64,000 nt of DNA from Cognatiyoonia koreensis (GTDB lineage: Bacteria > Pseudomonadota > Alphaproteobacteria > Rhodobacterales > Rhodobacteraceae): assembly GCF_900109295.1 (NCBI RefSeq), contig NZ_FOIZ01000002.1, forward strand, positions 1,054,001 through 1,118,000, written 5' to 3'. This document shows, in pieces, positions 25,588 through 34,841 of this stretch (positions within the stretch are counted from its first letter, which is position 1; every line of letters starts with the position of its first letter). The notes beneath the pieces were generated by a model that worked only from the letters and a program-made list of their open reading frames with translations, did no database searches and was not told the origin of the DNA. Position numbers and translations under genes: made by a program.

Positions 25588-27909
25588 ATGTCGGCTAAGA
25601 CCCTTCCATTGCTCGATGAACCCAAGGCGGGGCGTCTGACGATCCAGTACAGCCCAACGGCAGACACCGATGTGACAGAGAACCCGCCGCGCTTCATGTG
25701 GATTCCCGTGATCGAAGACGATGCGCGCTATGTGCTGCGCGTTTCGAACGACGCGAAATTTCCCAATGACAAAACGCAGGTTTTTGAAGACCTGCCGCTG
25801 AACTTCTTCACGCCTGATACTGTTCTGGAACCGGGTGACTATCACTGGTCCTATGCTACATGGGACCCCAAAGCGGGCAAGCCAACCAGCGCGTGGAGCA
25901 GTAATCGCAGCTTTACCCTTGCAGACGGTCTTGCCGAGACGCCGCTCCCATCGCGCCAAGCGCGGCTCGCTCGTGTCGCGTCAGGTCATCCGCGCCTTTG
26001 GATGACAGCGGACCGGGTGAAAGACTTCAAAAAGGCAATCAACGCGGACCCCGATCACTGCACATGGTCCACATTTTACGAGAAGTCGGTCCTGCCGTGG
26101 ATGGACCGCGAGGTCATGCGCGAACCCGTAGGCTACCCGGACAACAAGCGTACAGCCCCTATCTGGCGGCAAACCTACATCGACCTGCAAGAGCTGTGGT
26201 ATGCCATCCGTCACCTCGCCATCGGCGGCAAAGTCACAGACAACGCCGAGATGACCGCCCGCGCGAAAGAGTGGTTGCTGGAGGCGGCAAGCTGGGACCC
26301 CATGGGCGTCACCAGCCGTGCCTATACCGACGAATGGGCCTACCGCGTCTGCAACGCGCTGGCTTGGGGGTATGACTGGCTTTACGATGATTTGTCAGAG
26401 GACGAACGCGCAACCGTCCGCGCGGCGCTTTTGGAACGGACCCGTGACATCGCCGAACACGCGATCCTGAACGCGAAAATCCATCTCTTTCCCTATGACA
26501 GCCACGCAGTGCGGTCCGTGTCGTCCTGTATCATCCCGGCCTGCATCGCCCTCCTGCGCGATGACGAAACGGGTGCTGCAGAGGACTGGCTGCACTATTC
26601 GATCGAATTTCTCTACACGGTTTATTCGCCCTGGGGCGACGCGCAGGGCGGTTGGGCAGAGGGACCGCACTACTGGATGACGGGCATCTCCTATCTGCTC
26701 GACGCTGCGAACTGGCTCAAGTCCTACACGGGACTCAGTATTTACGAACGGCCGTTCTTTCAGAACACCGCTGATTTCCCACTTTTCACCAAGGCACCGG
26801 ATACACGACGCGCGACCTTCGGTGACGATAGCACCATGGGTGACCTCACCTGTATCAAGATCGGCATGAATCTGCGGCAGTTTGGTGGCGTCACCGGGAA
26901 TGGTGCGTACCAGTGGTATTGCGACGAAAACCACCGGCTGAACCCCGGTACGGAAGGCGATTTCTACAACTGGGGCTGGTGGGACACGCGGTTCGATGAA
27001 TTGGCGTTCCGGACCGACTGGCCCACCGTAGAGGCGACGGAGCCCCCCGGGGGCATGCGTCACTTCAAAGGCGTGGGCTGGGTCGGCATCCAGCATGCGA
27101 TGGCCGATCCAGACGAACATATCCAGTTCGTTTTCAAATCGTCCCCCTATGGCTCGATCAGCCACAGCCACGGCGACCAGAACGCATTTTGCCTGTCGGC
27201 TTATGGCGAAGATCTGGCAATCCAGTCCGGCCACTACGTCGCTTTCAATTCCTCCATGCATCGCGAGTGGCGGCGGCAGACCCGCTCGAAAAACGCAATC
27301 CTGATCAATGGTAAGGGCCAATACGCAGAAAAGGACAAGGCAAAGGCGCTGGCCGCTTCGGGCCGGATCATCGCGGCAGAAGAGCGCGAGGATCACGTCT
27401 ATATCTGCGGCGATGCAACGGCTGCCTATCAAAGCCTGTCGCCAGAAGTGACGCGTGCCGAGCGGGAGATCTATTTCGTTCGCAACTCGTATTTCGTGAT
27501 TGTCGATAAGGTCGATGCAGCGACCCCCGTGACTGTCGACTGGCTGCTGCATGCCAACAATACATTCGATCTAGGCAAGTCATCCTTCCGCAACACGGGC
27601 GAACGCGCTGGTTTCTATGGCCAGTTTGTCTGGTCCGAAGCGGGCAAACCTGAAATTCGTCAGGAAACCGGATTTCCCGATGTCGATCCTGCGGAATACG
27701 AAGGATTGCCAGTCAGCACCTACTTGTCCGCGACCTTTCCGAAGGCGACGCGCCACCGGATCGCAACGCTTCTGGTGCCCTACAAGCTCGATGAGCCGAA
27801 ACGGATTTTCAACTTCATGGATGATCAGGGTTATGACGCTGATCTCTATTTCACGGACCCGGACGAGCAGACCTTCAAGGTTGTGATGAAGAAACTGGCA
27901 AACACCTGA
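25588..27909 (+). CDS. Exolytic oligoalginate lyase, PL15 (Atu3025-like)
   Basis: The 773-residue protein closely follows the layout of the Agrobacterium exo-alginate lyase Atu3025: LLDEPKAGRLTIQYSP and ENPPRFMWIP at the N-terminus (a fibronectin-like domain to about 120), an alpha/alpha-toroid to about 480, and an antiparallel beta-sheet heparinase II/III-like domain. Candidate catalytic residues are His306 in YDSHAVRS, Tyr362 in GPHYWMTG and the SHSHGDQNAF histidines near 526-528. The enzyme would remove unsaturated monomers (4-deoxy-L-erythro-hex-4-ene uronate) from oligoalginate. No signal peptide is seen, so it acts in the cytoplasm after import. The gene follows the importer hairpin. 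Confidence 0.9.
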   Translation: MSAKTLPLLDEPKAGRLTIQYSPTADTDVTENPPRFMWIPVIEDDARYVLRVSNDAKFPNDKTQVFEDLPLNFFTPDTVLEPGDYHWSYATWDPKAGKPTSAWSSNRSFTLADGLAETPLPSRQARLARVASGHPRLWMTADRVKDFKKAINADPDHCTWSTFYEKSVLPWMDREVMREPVGYPDNKRTAPIWRQTYIDLQELWYAIRHLAIGGKVTDNAEMTARAKEWLLEAASWDPMGVTSRAYTDEWAYRVCNALAWGYDWLYDDLSEDERATVRAALLERTRDIAEHAILNAKIHLFPYDSHAVRSVSSCIIPACIALLRDDETGAAEDWLHYSIEFLYTVYSPWGDAQGGWAEGPHYWMTGISYLLDAANWLKSYTGLSIYERPFFQNTADFPLFTKAPDTRRATFGDDSTMGDLTCIKIGMNLRQFGGVTGNGAYQWYCDENHRLNPGTEGDFYNWGWWDTRFDELAFRTDWPTVEATEPPGGMRHFKGVGWVGIQHAMADPDEHIQFVFKSSPYGSISHSHGDQNAFCLSAYGEDLAIQSGHYVAFNSSMHREWRRQTRSKNAILINGKGQYAEKDKAKALAASGRIIAAEEREDHVYICGDATAAYQSLSPEVTRAEREIYFVRNSYFVIVDKVDAATPVTVDWLLHANNTFDLGKSSFRNTGERAGFYGQFVWSEAGKPEIRQETGFPDVDPAEYEGLPVSTYLSATFPKATRHRIATLLVPYKLDEPKRIFNFMDDQGYDADLYFTDPDEQTFKVVMKKLANT

Positions 27910-27928
27910 GAGACGCGTGGAGACACAG

Positions 27929-28261
27929 ATGACCGTTAAGAATTATTTTCCAGAAGACGAAAGCGAGCGTGTCGCGGTGGACGCGGGGCTTAGCCGCAAG
28001 GTGGGCGCACACAACGACAATTTGATGGTGGTCGAGGTTCATTTCGACAAGGGCGTCACCGCGCCGCTGCATCACCATCCGCACGAGCAGATCACCTACG
28101 TCATGTCGGGCAGGTTCGAATTCACGATCGGCGATGAAACCTACATCGTCGGCGCAGGTGACTCGCTCTATAAACAACCCAATATCGAACACGGCGCGAC
28201 CTGCCTTGAGGCCGGTACGCTTTTGGATGTCTTTACGCCGCGCCGCGATGACTTCCTTTGA
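27929..28261 (+). CDS. kdgF: KdgF-like cupin (unsaturated uronate linearisation)
   Basis: The 110-residue single cupin has the metal-binding motif HHHPHEQITYVMSGRFEFTIGDE and a later His in NIEHGA. KdgF converts unsaturated uronate monomers from pectin or alginate lyases to the linear ketone form (DEH from alginate), in the cytoplasm. Size and context directly after the PL15 lyase fit. GGAG six bases upstream fixes the ATG at 27929; an in-frame GTG lies 12 bases upstream. Confidence 0.87.
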   Translation: MTVKNYFPEDESERVAVDAGLSRKVGAHNDNLMVVEVHFDKGVTAPLHHHPHEQITYVMSGRFEFTIGDETYIVGAGDSLYKQPNIEHGATCLEAGTLLDVFTPRRDDFL

Positions 28262-28297
28262 TCCATTGGACACCAGAAACGCATCGGAGAACGCGCC

Positions 28298-29179
28298 ATG
28301 ACCAAACCTGTGATCGGTTTCATCGGCCTCGGCCTAATGGGCGGCAATATGGTCGAGAACCTTCAAAAGAGAGGTTTCGAACTGGTCGTAATGGGCCGTA
28401 AGAAAGATGCCGTCGCCGCCGTCGTGGATCGCGGCAATGCGCGCGAGGTATCGACACCCAAGGAACTGGCCGAAGCCAGCGATATCATCATGCTTTGCGT
28501 CACGACCTCTGACGTTGTTGAATCGCTCGTCTATGGCGACGACGGTATTCTGGCAGGTATCAAGGAAGGTGCTGTGCTGATCGACTTCGGGACGTCCATC
28601 CCTGCATCCACCCGCAAAATCGGTGCGGACCTTGCTGCCAAAGGTGCGGGCATGCTCGACGCGCCGCTTGGCCGCACCCCGGCACACGCAAAGGACGGTT
28701 TGCTGAACATCATGGCGGCTGGCGACAAGGAAACCTTTGATAGGGTGAAACCAGTGCTCGACGAACAGGGTGAGAACGTATTCTACCTTGGAGCACTTGG
28801 GGCTGGACATGTCACGAAGCTGATCAACAACTACATGGGCATGACCACCGTCTGCGCGATGAGCCAGGCATTCGCCGTCGCCGATCGCGCCGGTGTGGAT
28901 CGCGCACAGCTTTTTGACATTATGTCTGCGGGCCCGTCAAATTCGCCTTTCATGGGATTTTGCAAGAAATACGCCGTCGACGGTGTCAGCGATCTTGGCT
29001 TTTCGATCGACAATGCCAACAAGGATTTGCGCTATTTTCTACAGATGGTCGAAGACATGGGCACGCAGGCACCGATCGCCGAGGGGGCATCGCATGCCCT
29101 TCAGGCCGCTGCCGACGCGGGCATGGGAAGCGGCAACGTGCCCGAAGTCTTCGACTACTTCATGAAGTTGAAGCGCTAG
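28298..29179 (+). CDS. Beta-hydroxyacid dehydrogenase (HIBADH family), candidate DEH reductase
   Basis: The 293-residue protein has the Rossmann motif IGFIGLGLMGGNMVENL and the catalytic Lys in GHVTKLINNYMGM. Such enzymes reduce or oxidise small beta-hydroxyacids with NAD(P). The usual substrate loop DAPVSGG is changed to DAPLGRTPAHA, so the substrate is not the common hydroxyisobutyrate or tartronate semialdehyde. Within the alginate operon it may reduce DEH to KDG, as HIBADH-type reductases have been proposed in other alginate degraders, or act on a side product. An SDR follows 43 bases later, so either could be the reductase. Confidence 0.78.
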   Translation: MTKPVIGFIGLGLMGGNMVENLQKRGFELVVMGRKKDAVAAVVDRGNAREVSTPKELAEASDIIMLCVTTSDVVESLVYGDDGILAGIKEGAVLIDFGTSIPASTRKIGADLAAKGAGMLDAPLGRTPAHAKDGLLNIMAAGDKETFDRVKPVLDEQGENVFYLGALGAGHVTKLINNYMGMTTVCAMSQAFAVADRAGVDRAQLFDIMSAGPSNSPFMGFCKKYAVDGVSDLGFSIDNANKDLRYFLQMVEDMGTQAPIAEGASHALQAAADAGMGSGNVPEVFDYFMKLKR

Positions 29180-29222
29180 CCCAAGACCGCATTGTACGAG
29201 CCGAACAACAGGAAGGACGACC

Positions 29223-29966
29223 ATGAAACTCGCCGGAAAAACGGCCATCGTCACAGGTGGTGGACGCGATATCGGAGCCGCTGTGGCCACGAAACTTGCA
29301 TCCGAAGGTGCAAATATTGCGATTAGCTATTTTGAAAGCTCAAAGGGTGCTGATGCGGTTGTCGCCAAGATCGAAGGGGCAGGCGGCAAGGCAATCGCCG
29401 TGCAGGCCGATCTGAACACGCAAGACGGTGTGAACGCGTTGGTCGGGGCCACGGTCGACGCCTTTGGTGGTGTTGATGTGCTCGTCAATAACGCTGGCGG
29501 GCTGATCGCGCGCAAGACCATTGCCGAGATGGAGCTTGCCCATTGGGAAGCGGTCATAACGCTGAATGTGACGTCGACCTTCATGATGACCAAGGCCTGT
29601 CTCGCCCATTTGAAGAGCGGAGCAATCGTGAATATCGCCTCTCAGGCGGGGCGCGACGGGGGTGGCCCGGGTGCCGTGGCCTATGCGACGGCCAAAGGTG
29701 CTGTGATGGCCATGACGCGCGGGCTGGCCAAGGAACTTGGCCCCGACATCCGCGTCAATGCGCTGTGTCCAGGAATGATCGACACCGATTTTCACAACAT
29801 CCACACGCCGGATGCCGGTCGTCGCGGGTTCGAAGCAAACGCGCCGCTCAAGCGTCAGGGTCATGTAGACGATGCCGCAAACCTCGTGTTGTTCCTTGCC
29901 TGCGATGACAGCGCATTCATGACCGGCACGAATATCGATATCAACGGCGGTATGCTGTTTTCTTAA
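29223..29966 (+). CDS. Short-chain dehydrogenase/reductase, candidate DEH reductase
   Basis: The 247-residue protein is a classical SDR: TGGGRDIGAAVA (cofactor), NNAGG, a Ser in VNIASQAG, the YATAK active-site motif, and a C-terminal DINGGMLFS. SDR enzymes A1-R and A1-R' reduce the alginate monomer DEH to KDG in Sphingomonas sp. A1. Its position between the lyase/KdgF genes and KDG kinase makes this role likely. The cofactor preference is not clear: there is no arginine exactly in the NADP-selecting place that I can call with confidence. Confidence 0.8.
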   Translation: MKLAGKTAIVTGGGRDIGAAVATKLASEGANIAISYFESSKGADAVVAKIEGAGGKAIAVQADLNTQDGVNALVGATVDAFGGVDVLVNNAGGLIARKTIAEMELAHWEAVITLNVTSTFMMTKACLAHLKSGAIVNIASQAGRDGGGPGAVAYATAKGAVMAMTRGLAKELGPDIRVNALCPGMIDTDFHNIHTPDAGRRGFEANAPLKRQGHVDDAANLVLFLACDDSAFMTGTNIDINGGMLFS

Positions 29967-29979
29967 AAGGTCCATGATC

Positions 29980-30903
29980 ATGCGTGTTCTGGCGATTGGC
30001 GAATGCATGGCCGAACTGGCCCCAACCGACAAAGCCAGCGATTTCCGCTTGGGTTTTGCGGGCGATACGTTCAACACGGCATGGTATCTCGCCCGATGTG
30101 CGCCGGATGTGCAGGTGTCTTATCTGACAGCCGTAGGTGATGACGCGATTTCGGAAAAGATGCGCGCGTTCATGCGCGAGAGTGGCATCGGCGATCGGTT
30201 TGTACAGGTTTCGCCCAATAAGACCGTTGGCTTGTATCTGATTTCTCTCGATCAGGGAGAGCGCAGCTTTTCATATTGGCGCGGACAGTCCGCAGCTAGG
30301 ACGTTAGCTGATGATCCGGCTTTGCTGGCTGATGCGATGGACAACACCGATCTCATCTATTTTTCGGGCATCACCTTGGCGATCCTTTCGCCTGACAGCC
30401 GCGCAACCCTTCTCGCTGCGCTTCGCGAAGCACGGGCGGGCGGGAAATCAATCGCATTCGATCCCAATTTGCGCCCAAGGCTTTGGACATCGGACAGCGA
30501 GATGACCCAAACGATCATGCAAGGTGCAGCTGTCAGCGACATCGCGCTCCCCTCATTCGAAGATGAGGCGGAATGGTTCAATGACGCCAGCCCTGAAGCG
30601 ACTGCGGCGCGCTATCGCAAGGCGGGTGCGACCACAATCATCGTTAAAAACGGTGCGGCACCAGTGCGCTACGTCAAAGGGGACGAAAGCGGTGAAGTGA
30701 CCGTAACCCCAGTCAAAAAGATCGTCGATACGACCGCAGCAGGCGATAGCTTCAACGCGGGTGTATTCGCGGGCCACGCTTCAGGTGCAGCAATCACCGA
30801 CTGCATCGGCTATGCCTGCGCCCTGTCGCGGGTGGTCGTGCAGCAACGCGGCGCGCTCGTGTCGGTTGATCTGTCCAGTTTGCCAAAGATCAAAGTGACC
30901 TAA
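29980..30903 (+). CDS. kdgK: 2-keto-3-deoxygluconate kinase (PfkB family)
   Basis: The 307-residue protein starts MRVLAIGECMAELAP and has the PfkB signature DTTAAGDSFNAGVFAGH near residue 250 with the catalytic Asp. It phosphorylates KDG to KDPG, entering the Entner-Doudoroff pathway; a KDPG aldolase is not in this window. It ends the rightward operon. The second of two ATGs (29980) is better spaced from AAAGG. The stop codon overlaps the convergent ankyrin gene stop by two bases, leaving no room for a separate terminator. Confidence 0.88.
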   Translation: MRVLAIGECMAELAPTDKASDFRLGFAGDTFNTAWYLARCAPDVQVSYLTAVGDDAISEKMRAFMRESGIGDRFVQVSPNKTVGLYLISLDQGERSFSYWRGQSAARTLADDPALLADAMDNTDLIYFSGITLAILSPDSRATLLAALREARAGGKSIAFDPNLRPRLWTSDSEMTQTIMQGAAVSDIALPSFEDEAEWFNDASPEATAARYRKAGATTIIVKNGAAPVRYVKGDESGEVTVTPVKKIVDTTAAGDSFNAGVFAGHASGAAITDCIGYACALSRVVVQQRGALVSVDLSSLPKIKVT

Positions 30904-32630
30904 GTTGCCGTTGCTTGCAGCAATGCAACGATGTCACCATGTCCTTCGTCCTTGGCATATTCTACAATGGTGCGGCCTTCATCATCCGCAATCGTCGGGT
31001 CGGCACCGCGGTCAAGAAGCATCTGAACGACCTCTGTCTTGCCGTTCACGGCTGCAAACCAAAGCGGCGTCGCCCAGTCGCGTTCGTGGCGTTCCTGCGG
31101 GCCGGTACGGACAGAGCGGAAACGCGCATGCACGAGAGTAGCGTCCTCTGACAAAGCGGATTCAACAAGATCTTTGCGCCCCATCGCGGCGGCCGCAAAT
31201 ATATCCATCGGACTTGCAACCAGAATTGCCGCTGCTTCGTCCTGAAGGCCGTGCATCGCGTGCACAAATGGCGGTGTATTGTAATCTGGATCGCGCATCG
31301 CCGTGTCGGCCCCTGCGTCGATCAAGGCGCGAATGACCTCGACATGCCCGTTGATGGCCGCCACATGCAAGGGGGTGCGTGTTCCAGCGCGGCTCAGTTC
31401 GAACCCCAGCCGGATCATCGTCTGCACGGCGGCAAGGTTGCCGTTCCCCGCTGCCTCCCGCAGAAGCTCCCGTTCCGTATCCGGCTCTGCCCCCAAATGA
31501 ACAACGGCGAGGCGGCTGGCTGTCTCGAAGTCGCCTTGCATGCAGGAAGCCTGAAAGGCCTGCCGCCCGTCAAGAGGGTCAGCACGACCGCCCTTGGCTT
31601 TGATCAACGCCGCAATCTCTGGCATCCCGCGCATCAAGGCCACCTGATAGGGCGTGTAACCGACCGTATACGTTGGATAATAATTGTTATCAGGTGAATT
31701 GATATCGACTCCGTGGTCGATCAACAGGCGCGCGCGGTCGGCATATCCCCATCGCAACGCGATAATCAGCTGGAAATGCATGGTGCGATGATCCGCCGGA
31801 TTGCGGTCAGGCTCGGTCAGCCACCAATCCGATGGGTCGCTGTCCTTCAGCCCGTACTCCAGCATCAATTCAAGATGCGTGTTGTCCGGACTGAAGCAAC
31901 GGTTATAGGCCCCCTGACTGTCGTTCGGGTTCGCACCCTTGTCCAAAACGGCGCGCGCAAAGCGCACCATCTCGGGATGTTCTGGCAGACGCGCCTTGCC
32001 ACCTTCTCCATCACCGAAAATACCGGTCAACACAGAAAACCGATAGGTTCCGCCCCACATGTAATGGGCATTTGGGTCAGCTCCGGCATCCAGCAGAACC
32101 TGACCAGCCGGATAGGTCGAAACGTAGGGAAGGCGGGCATAGGCGGCGTACATCAAAGGTGTCCATTGAAAGGGGCCGCCCTTTCGATCCACGGAACGCG
32201 GATCTTCTGCCACCATCTCGCGCAGCGCCTCTACATCACCAACAGCCGCCGCCGTATGCACCGAATGCCGTGCGATTTCGGGATACATCCGCAAGACCTC
32301 TGCTGCGTCCGCGAAGTTTTGTGGACCACGGGTGTTGTCAGGCCCGTAGTGCAGACACGCCAGATCAAGAAAGTAGTTGGCTCGTTGCTCTGTCTTGGAC
32401 GCATCCGGCGAACCGGCTTCAACATGGTGTTTCAGCTTGGTCCAGCTGGAAAACCCGTGATCCCGCGCAATGACAAGCTGGGCTTGCTGAAGCGAGATTT
32501 GCGATGGATCGCCGAAATAGGGCCCAACCTGCGCGAGTGCGTCTAAATCATTCGCCCGCGCAGATCTTAGCAATCTCTTTGCTTGCTTCTTGAGATGCTC
32601 TAGCGACGGGCGTGCTGGAAGAACGGGCAT
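30900..32630 (-). CDS. Ankyrin-repeat protein, function unknown
   Basis: The 576-residue protein begins with a basic helix, LEHLKKQAKRLLRSARANDLDAL. From about residue 130 it has ankyrin repeats, for example WTPLMYAAYARL, TPLHVAAINGHVEVIRALIDAGADTAM and TPLWFAAVNGKTEVVQMLLDRGADPTI. No signal peptide or membrane segment is seen, so it is predicted cytosolic, acting through protein-protein contacts. The N-terminal region of about 70 residues, with FGDPSQISLQQAQLVIARDHGFSSW, recurs in bacterial ankyrin proteins, but its function is unknown. It is convergent with kdgK and probably not part of that operon. Confidence 0.8.
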   Translation of the reverse strand: MPVLPARPSLEHLKKQAKRLLRSARANDLDALAQVGPYFGDPSQISLQQAQLVIARDHGFSSWTKLKHHVEAGSPDASKTEQRANYFLDLACLHYGPDNTRGPQNFADAAEVLRMYPEIARHSVHTAAAVGDVEALREMVAEDPRSVDRKGGPFQWTPLMYAAYARLPYVSTYPAGQVLLDAGADPNAHYMWGGTYRFSVLTGIFGDGEGGKARLPEHPEMVRFARAVLDKGANPNDSQGAYNRCFSPDNTHLELMLEYGLKDSDPSDWWLTEPDRNPADHRTMHFQLIIALRWGYADRARLLIDHGVDINSPDNNYYPTYTVGYTPYQVALMRGMPEIAALIKAKGGRADPLDGRQAFQASCMQGDFETASRLAVVHLGAEPDTERELLREAAGNGNLAAVQTMIRLGFELSRAGTRTPLHVAAINGHVEVIRALIDAGADTAMRDPDYNTPPFVHAMHGLQDEAAAILVASPMDIFAAAAMGRKDLVESALSEDATLVHARFRSVRTGPQERHERDWATPLWFAAVNGKTEVVQMLLDRGADPTIADDEGRTIVEYAKDEGHGDIVALLQATAT

Positions 32631-32815
32631 AAAAGCCTCCTTTCATAAGTCCGGTATCCGCGCCCTCGGACCTGAAAGAAGGTCAGCGATAGGTCGTCGT
32701 TCCAAAAAGTCAGATAGGCTTGGCCCTTCCCGCGGATCGGTCGCGCCCTGACGCGCCGGTCGACGATAGCATGGATTGCAGCGGGCAGCCAATCTTGGGG
32801 TTCGTTAAAGCGGGA

Positions 32816-33373
32816 CTATTCGAATAAGTAGAAATCTCGCACGATATTCCACATCCATGGGGTCGTGTCAGGGTGGGCTGTTTTGATGGTCTGTACATAG
32901 CTGTCTGAAAAGAAGCCCGCCCATGCGTTGGGGAAAGACGCAACGAACGATGGCTCCAACAACAGCAACGCGAAGAACCCTGTCATTGCCGATCCGTATT
33001 CGATTAATGATCGGTATCGTAAGACCAGCGCAAAAATTACAAAAATCAGACAACCGGCAAATACTGATCCATTGGTCTGGAGGTTCGGCCCCGTAAGCCC
33101 CATGTCACTTGCGATATGGAACATGAACAGCTTGCCGCAAAGGATCGCGAAGACCCCTGCGAGGAATGCGACCGTCATGAAAAGCAGGAAGTTCTGCAGC
33201 CGGTACTCATACACAGGGCTGAAAGGACCCCCGGACTGCGCGAGCGGCAGCTGCTTTTTGGTGTTGCGACGACCATATGGCGGTGAATCAGCGTCAAGCC
33301 GCCCGTCTCGGGCAGCTTTGGTTCGGCTTAGAAAATCATGAAGCCGCGCGCGTGATCGATCAGTGGCTGACAA
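32816..33373 (-). CDS. Small membrane protein, function unknown
   Basis: The 185-residue protein has a basic N-terminal tail of about 50 residues (MSATDRSRARLHDFLSRTKA, later KKQLPLAQSGG), then three hydrophobic segments: FLLFMTVAFLAGVFAILCGKL, VFAGCLIFVIFALVL and MTGFFALLLLEPSFVASF. The C-terminus is a soluble stretch of about 40 residues. I do not recognise a family. It is a minus-strand gene just downstream of ctpA in the same orientation, with a gap of 103 bases. The 185 bases between it and the ankyrin gene start hold nothing I can support. Confidence 0.65.
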   Translation of the reverse strand: MSATDRSRARLHDFLSRTKAARDGRLDADSPPYGRRNTKKQLPLAQSGGPFSPVYEYRLQNFLLFMTVAFLAGVFAILCGKLFMFHIASDMGLTGPNLQTNGSVFAGCLIFVIFALVLRYRSLIEYGSAMTGFFALLLLEPSFVASFPNAWAGFFSDSYVQTIKTAHPDTTPWMWNIVRDFYLFE

Positions 33374-33476
33374 TTTCAGGTCCGCTCAAAGTTGTACCCA
33401 GCATTCCTATCTCAAGAACTGGGCCAAATTTTGGCGGAACGATGGACCGGGGACATGGCCCCCGATCCATGATTGG

Positions 33477-34829
33477 TTACTGGCCGTTCGATACTTCCTG
33501 CGGACCCAGAGCGTTCAAACCTTTCAGAATATCAATGGCATAGGCCAACTGATAATCCTCTTCCCGCAGTTCTGCGGCAGCTTCTGCACGGGCGCGATCT
33601 TCCTCGATCTGGCGAATCTCATCTTCGGACAAGCTGTCATTGTTCAGTGATCCGCGCAGGTCCGCTTCTGACCGGAACCGTGGTGAAGCCTCTTCTTCCG
33701 CATCCTCGGGATCGGGTTCGCGACGCGGCTGTTCCACGATGATGTCGGGCGAGATACCAAGTGCTTGGATAGAGCGCCCCGACGGTGTGTAGTAGCGGGC
33801 TGTGGTGATACGCATCGCGCCTTCACCCTGCAGCGGCACGACCGTCTGGACAGAGCCTTTGCCGAAGGATTTCGTTCCTACGACAATCGCGCGGCGGTGA
33901 TCCTGCAAAGCACCGGCAACGATTTCTGATGCCGAGGCAGAACCGCCGTTGATCAAGACGACAATCGGCTTGCCCTGCGCCAGATCACCCGCGGTCGCAT
34001 TGAAGCGGTCGCTATCCGCGAGATCACGGCCACGGGTCGAAACGATCTCGCCGGCATCTAGAAACGCATCGGACACGTAAACGGCCTGATTGAGAAGCCC
34101 ACCTGGGTTATTTCGCAGGTCGATGACGATCCCGTCGATATTTTCGATTCCGCCAGCTTCAGCGATCTGTTCAGCCAGCCCTTCCTGCAGATTCGGGAAG
34201 GTCTGTGCGTTAAATGTGGTGATACGCAGCACGACGGCCTTGCCTTCCGTGCGGGTACGCACGGCGGTAAGTTTGATGGTATCGCGGATAATAGAGACAT
34301 CGAAGGGTTCGACCTCCCCGTCACGCACGACGGTGATGATGACTTCCGACCCGACAGGCCCGCGCAGCAGTTCAAGCGCTTCATCAAGGGTCAGGCCCAG
34401 CAGACCCTCGCCATCGACTGCGGTAATGAAATCACCGGCTTCCATGCCAGCTGCTGCCGCTGGGGTGCCATCAATGGGTGACACGACCTTCACCCAACCC
34501 TCTTCCTGCGTGACTTCAAGTCCAAGCCCGCCGAATTCCCCGCGTGTCTGGACGCGCATATCGGCGGCATCCTCGGCAGACAGATAGCTGGAATGCGGGT
34601 CAAGCGACGTCAGCATGCCGTTGATCGCAGCCTCGATCAGTTCTTTCTCGTTGACCTCTTCGACATAGCCGGACCGGATCCGCTCGAAAATGTCCCCGAA
34701 AAGATCAAGCTGCTCGTAGACGTTCACATTCTCTTCGGCTTCCTGCGCAAGCAAGGGGCCAGCGATTTGTGTGGTCCCGACCAGACCAAGTAACGTGCCA
34801 CTCGCAGCGGCGATCATCAGCTTTTTCAT
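33477..34829 (-). CDS. ctpA: S41-family carboxy-terminal processing protease
   Basis: The 450-residue protein has a signal peptide (KKLMIAAASGTLLGLVGTTQIAGPLLAQ), a PDZ domain (about 90-180; GGLGLEVTQEEGWVKVVSPIDGTPAA) and the S41 peptidase domain with the Ser in NGGSASASEIVAG and Lys in GTKSFGKGSVQ, forming the Ser-Lys dyad. It cleaves periplasmic proteins at their C-termini and in relatives regulates peptidoglycan hydrolases. The C-terminal tail is acidic and Glu/Arg-rich. The start is the ATG six bases inside an open TTG, after AGGA. It follows envC with only 12 bases between. Confidence 0.9.
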   Translation of the reverse strand: MKKLMIAAASGTLLGLVGTTQIAGPLLAQEAEENVNVYEQLDLFGDIFERIRSGYVEEVNEKELIEAAINGMLTSLDPHSSYLSAEDAADMRVQTRGEFGGLGLEVTQEEGWVKVVSPIDGTPAAAAGMEAGDFITAVDGEGLLGLTLDEALELLRGPVGSEVIITVVRDGEVEPFDVSIIRDTIKLTAVRTRTEGKAVVLRITTFNAQTFPNLQEGLAEQIAEAGGIENIDGIVIDLRNNPGGLLNQAVYVSDAFLDAGEIVSTRGRDLADSDRFNATAGDLAQGKPIVVLINGGSASASEIVAGALQDHRRAIVVGTKSFGKGSVQTVVPLQGEGAMRITTARYYTPSGRSIQALGISPDIIVEQPRREPDPEDAEEEASPRFRSEADLRGSLNNDSLSEDEIRQIEEDRARAEAAAELREEDYQLAYAIDILKGLNALGPQEVSNGQ

Positions 34830-34841
34830 CTTCAATCCTAT

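Noticed and set aside
26395-27552. A 385-codon open frame antisense to the PL15 lyase.
   Set aside because: The lyase is well supported on the plus strand; the antisense product has no domain or start signal.
31713-32546. A 277-codon plus-strand frame within the ankyrin gene.
   Set aside because: The ankyrin repeats on the minus strand are clear; the plus frame has no repeat or domain.
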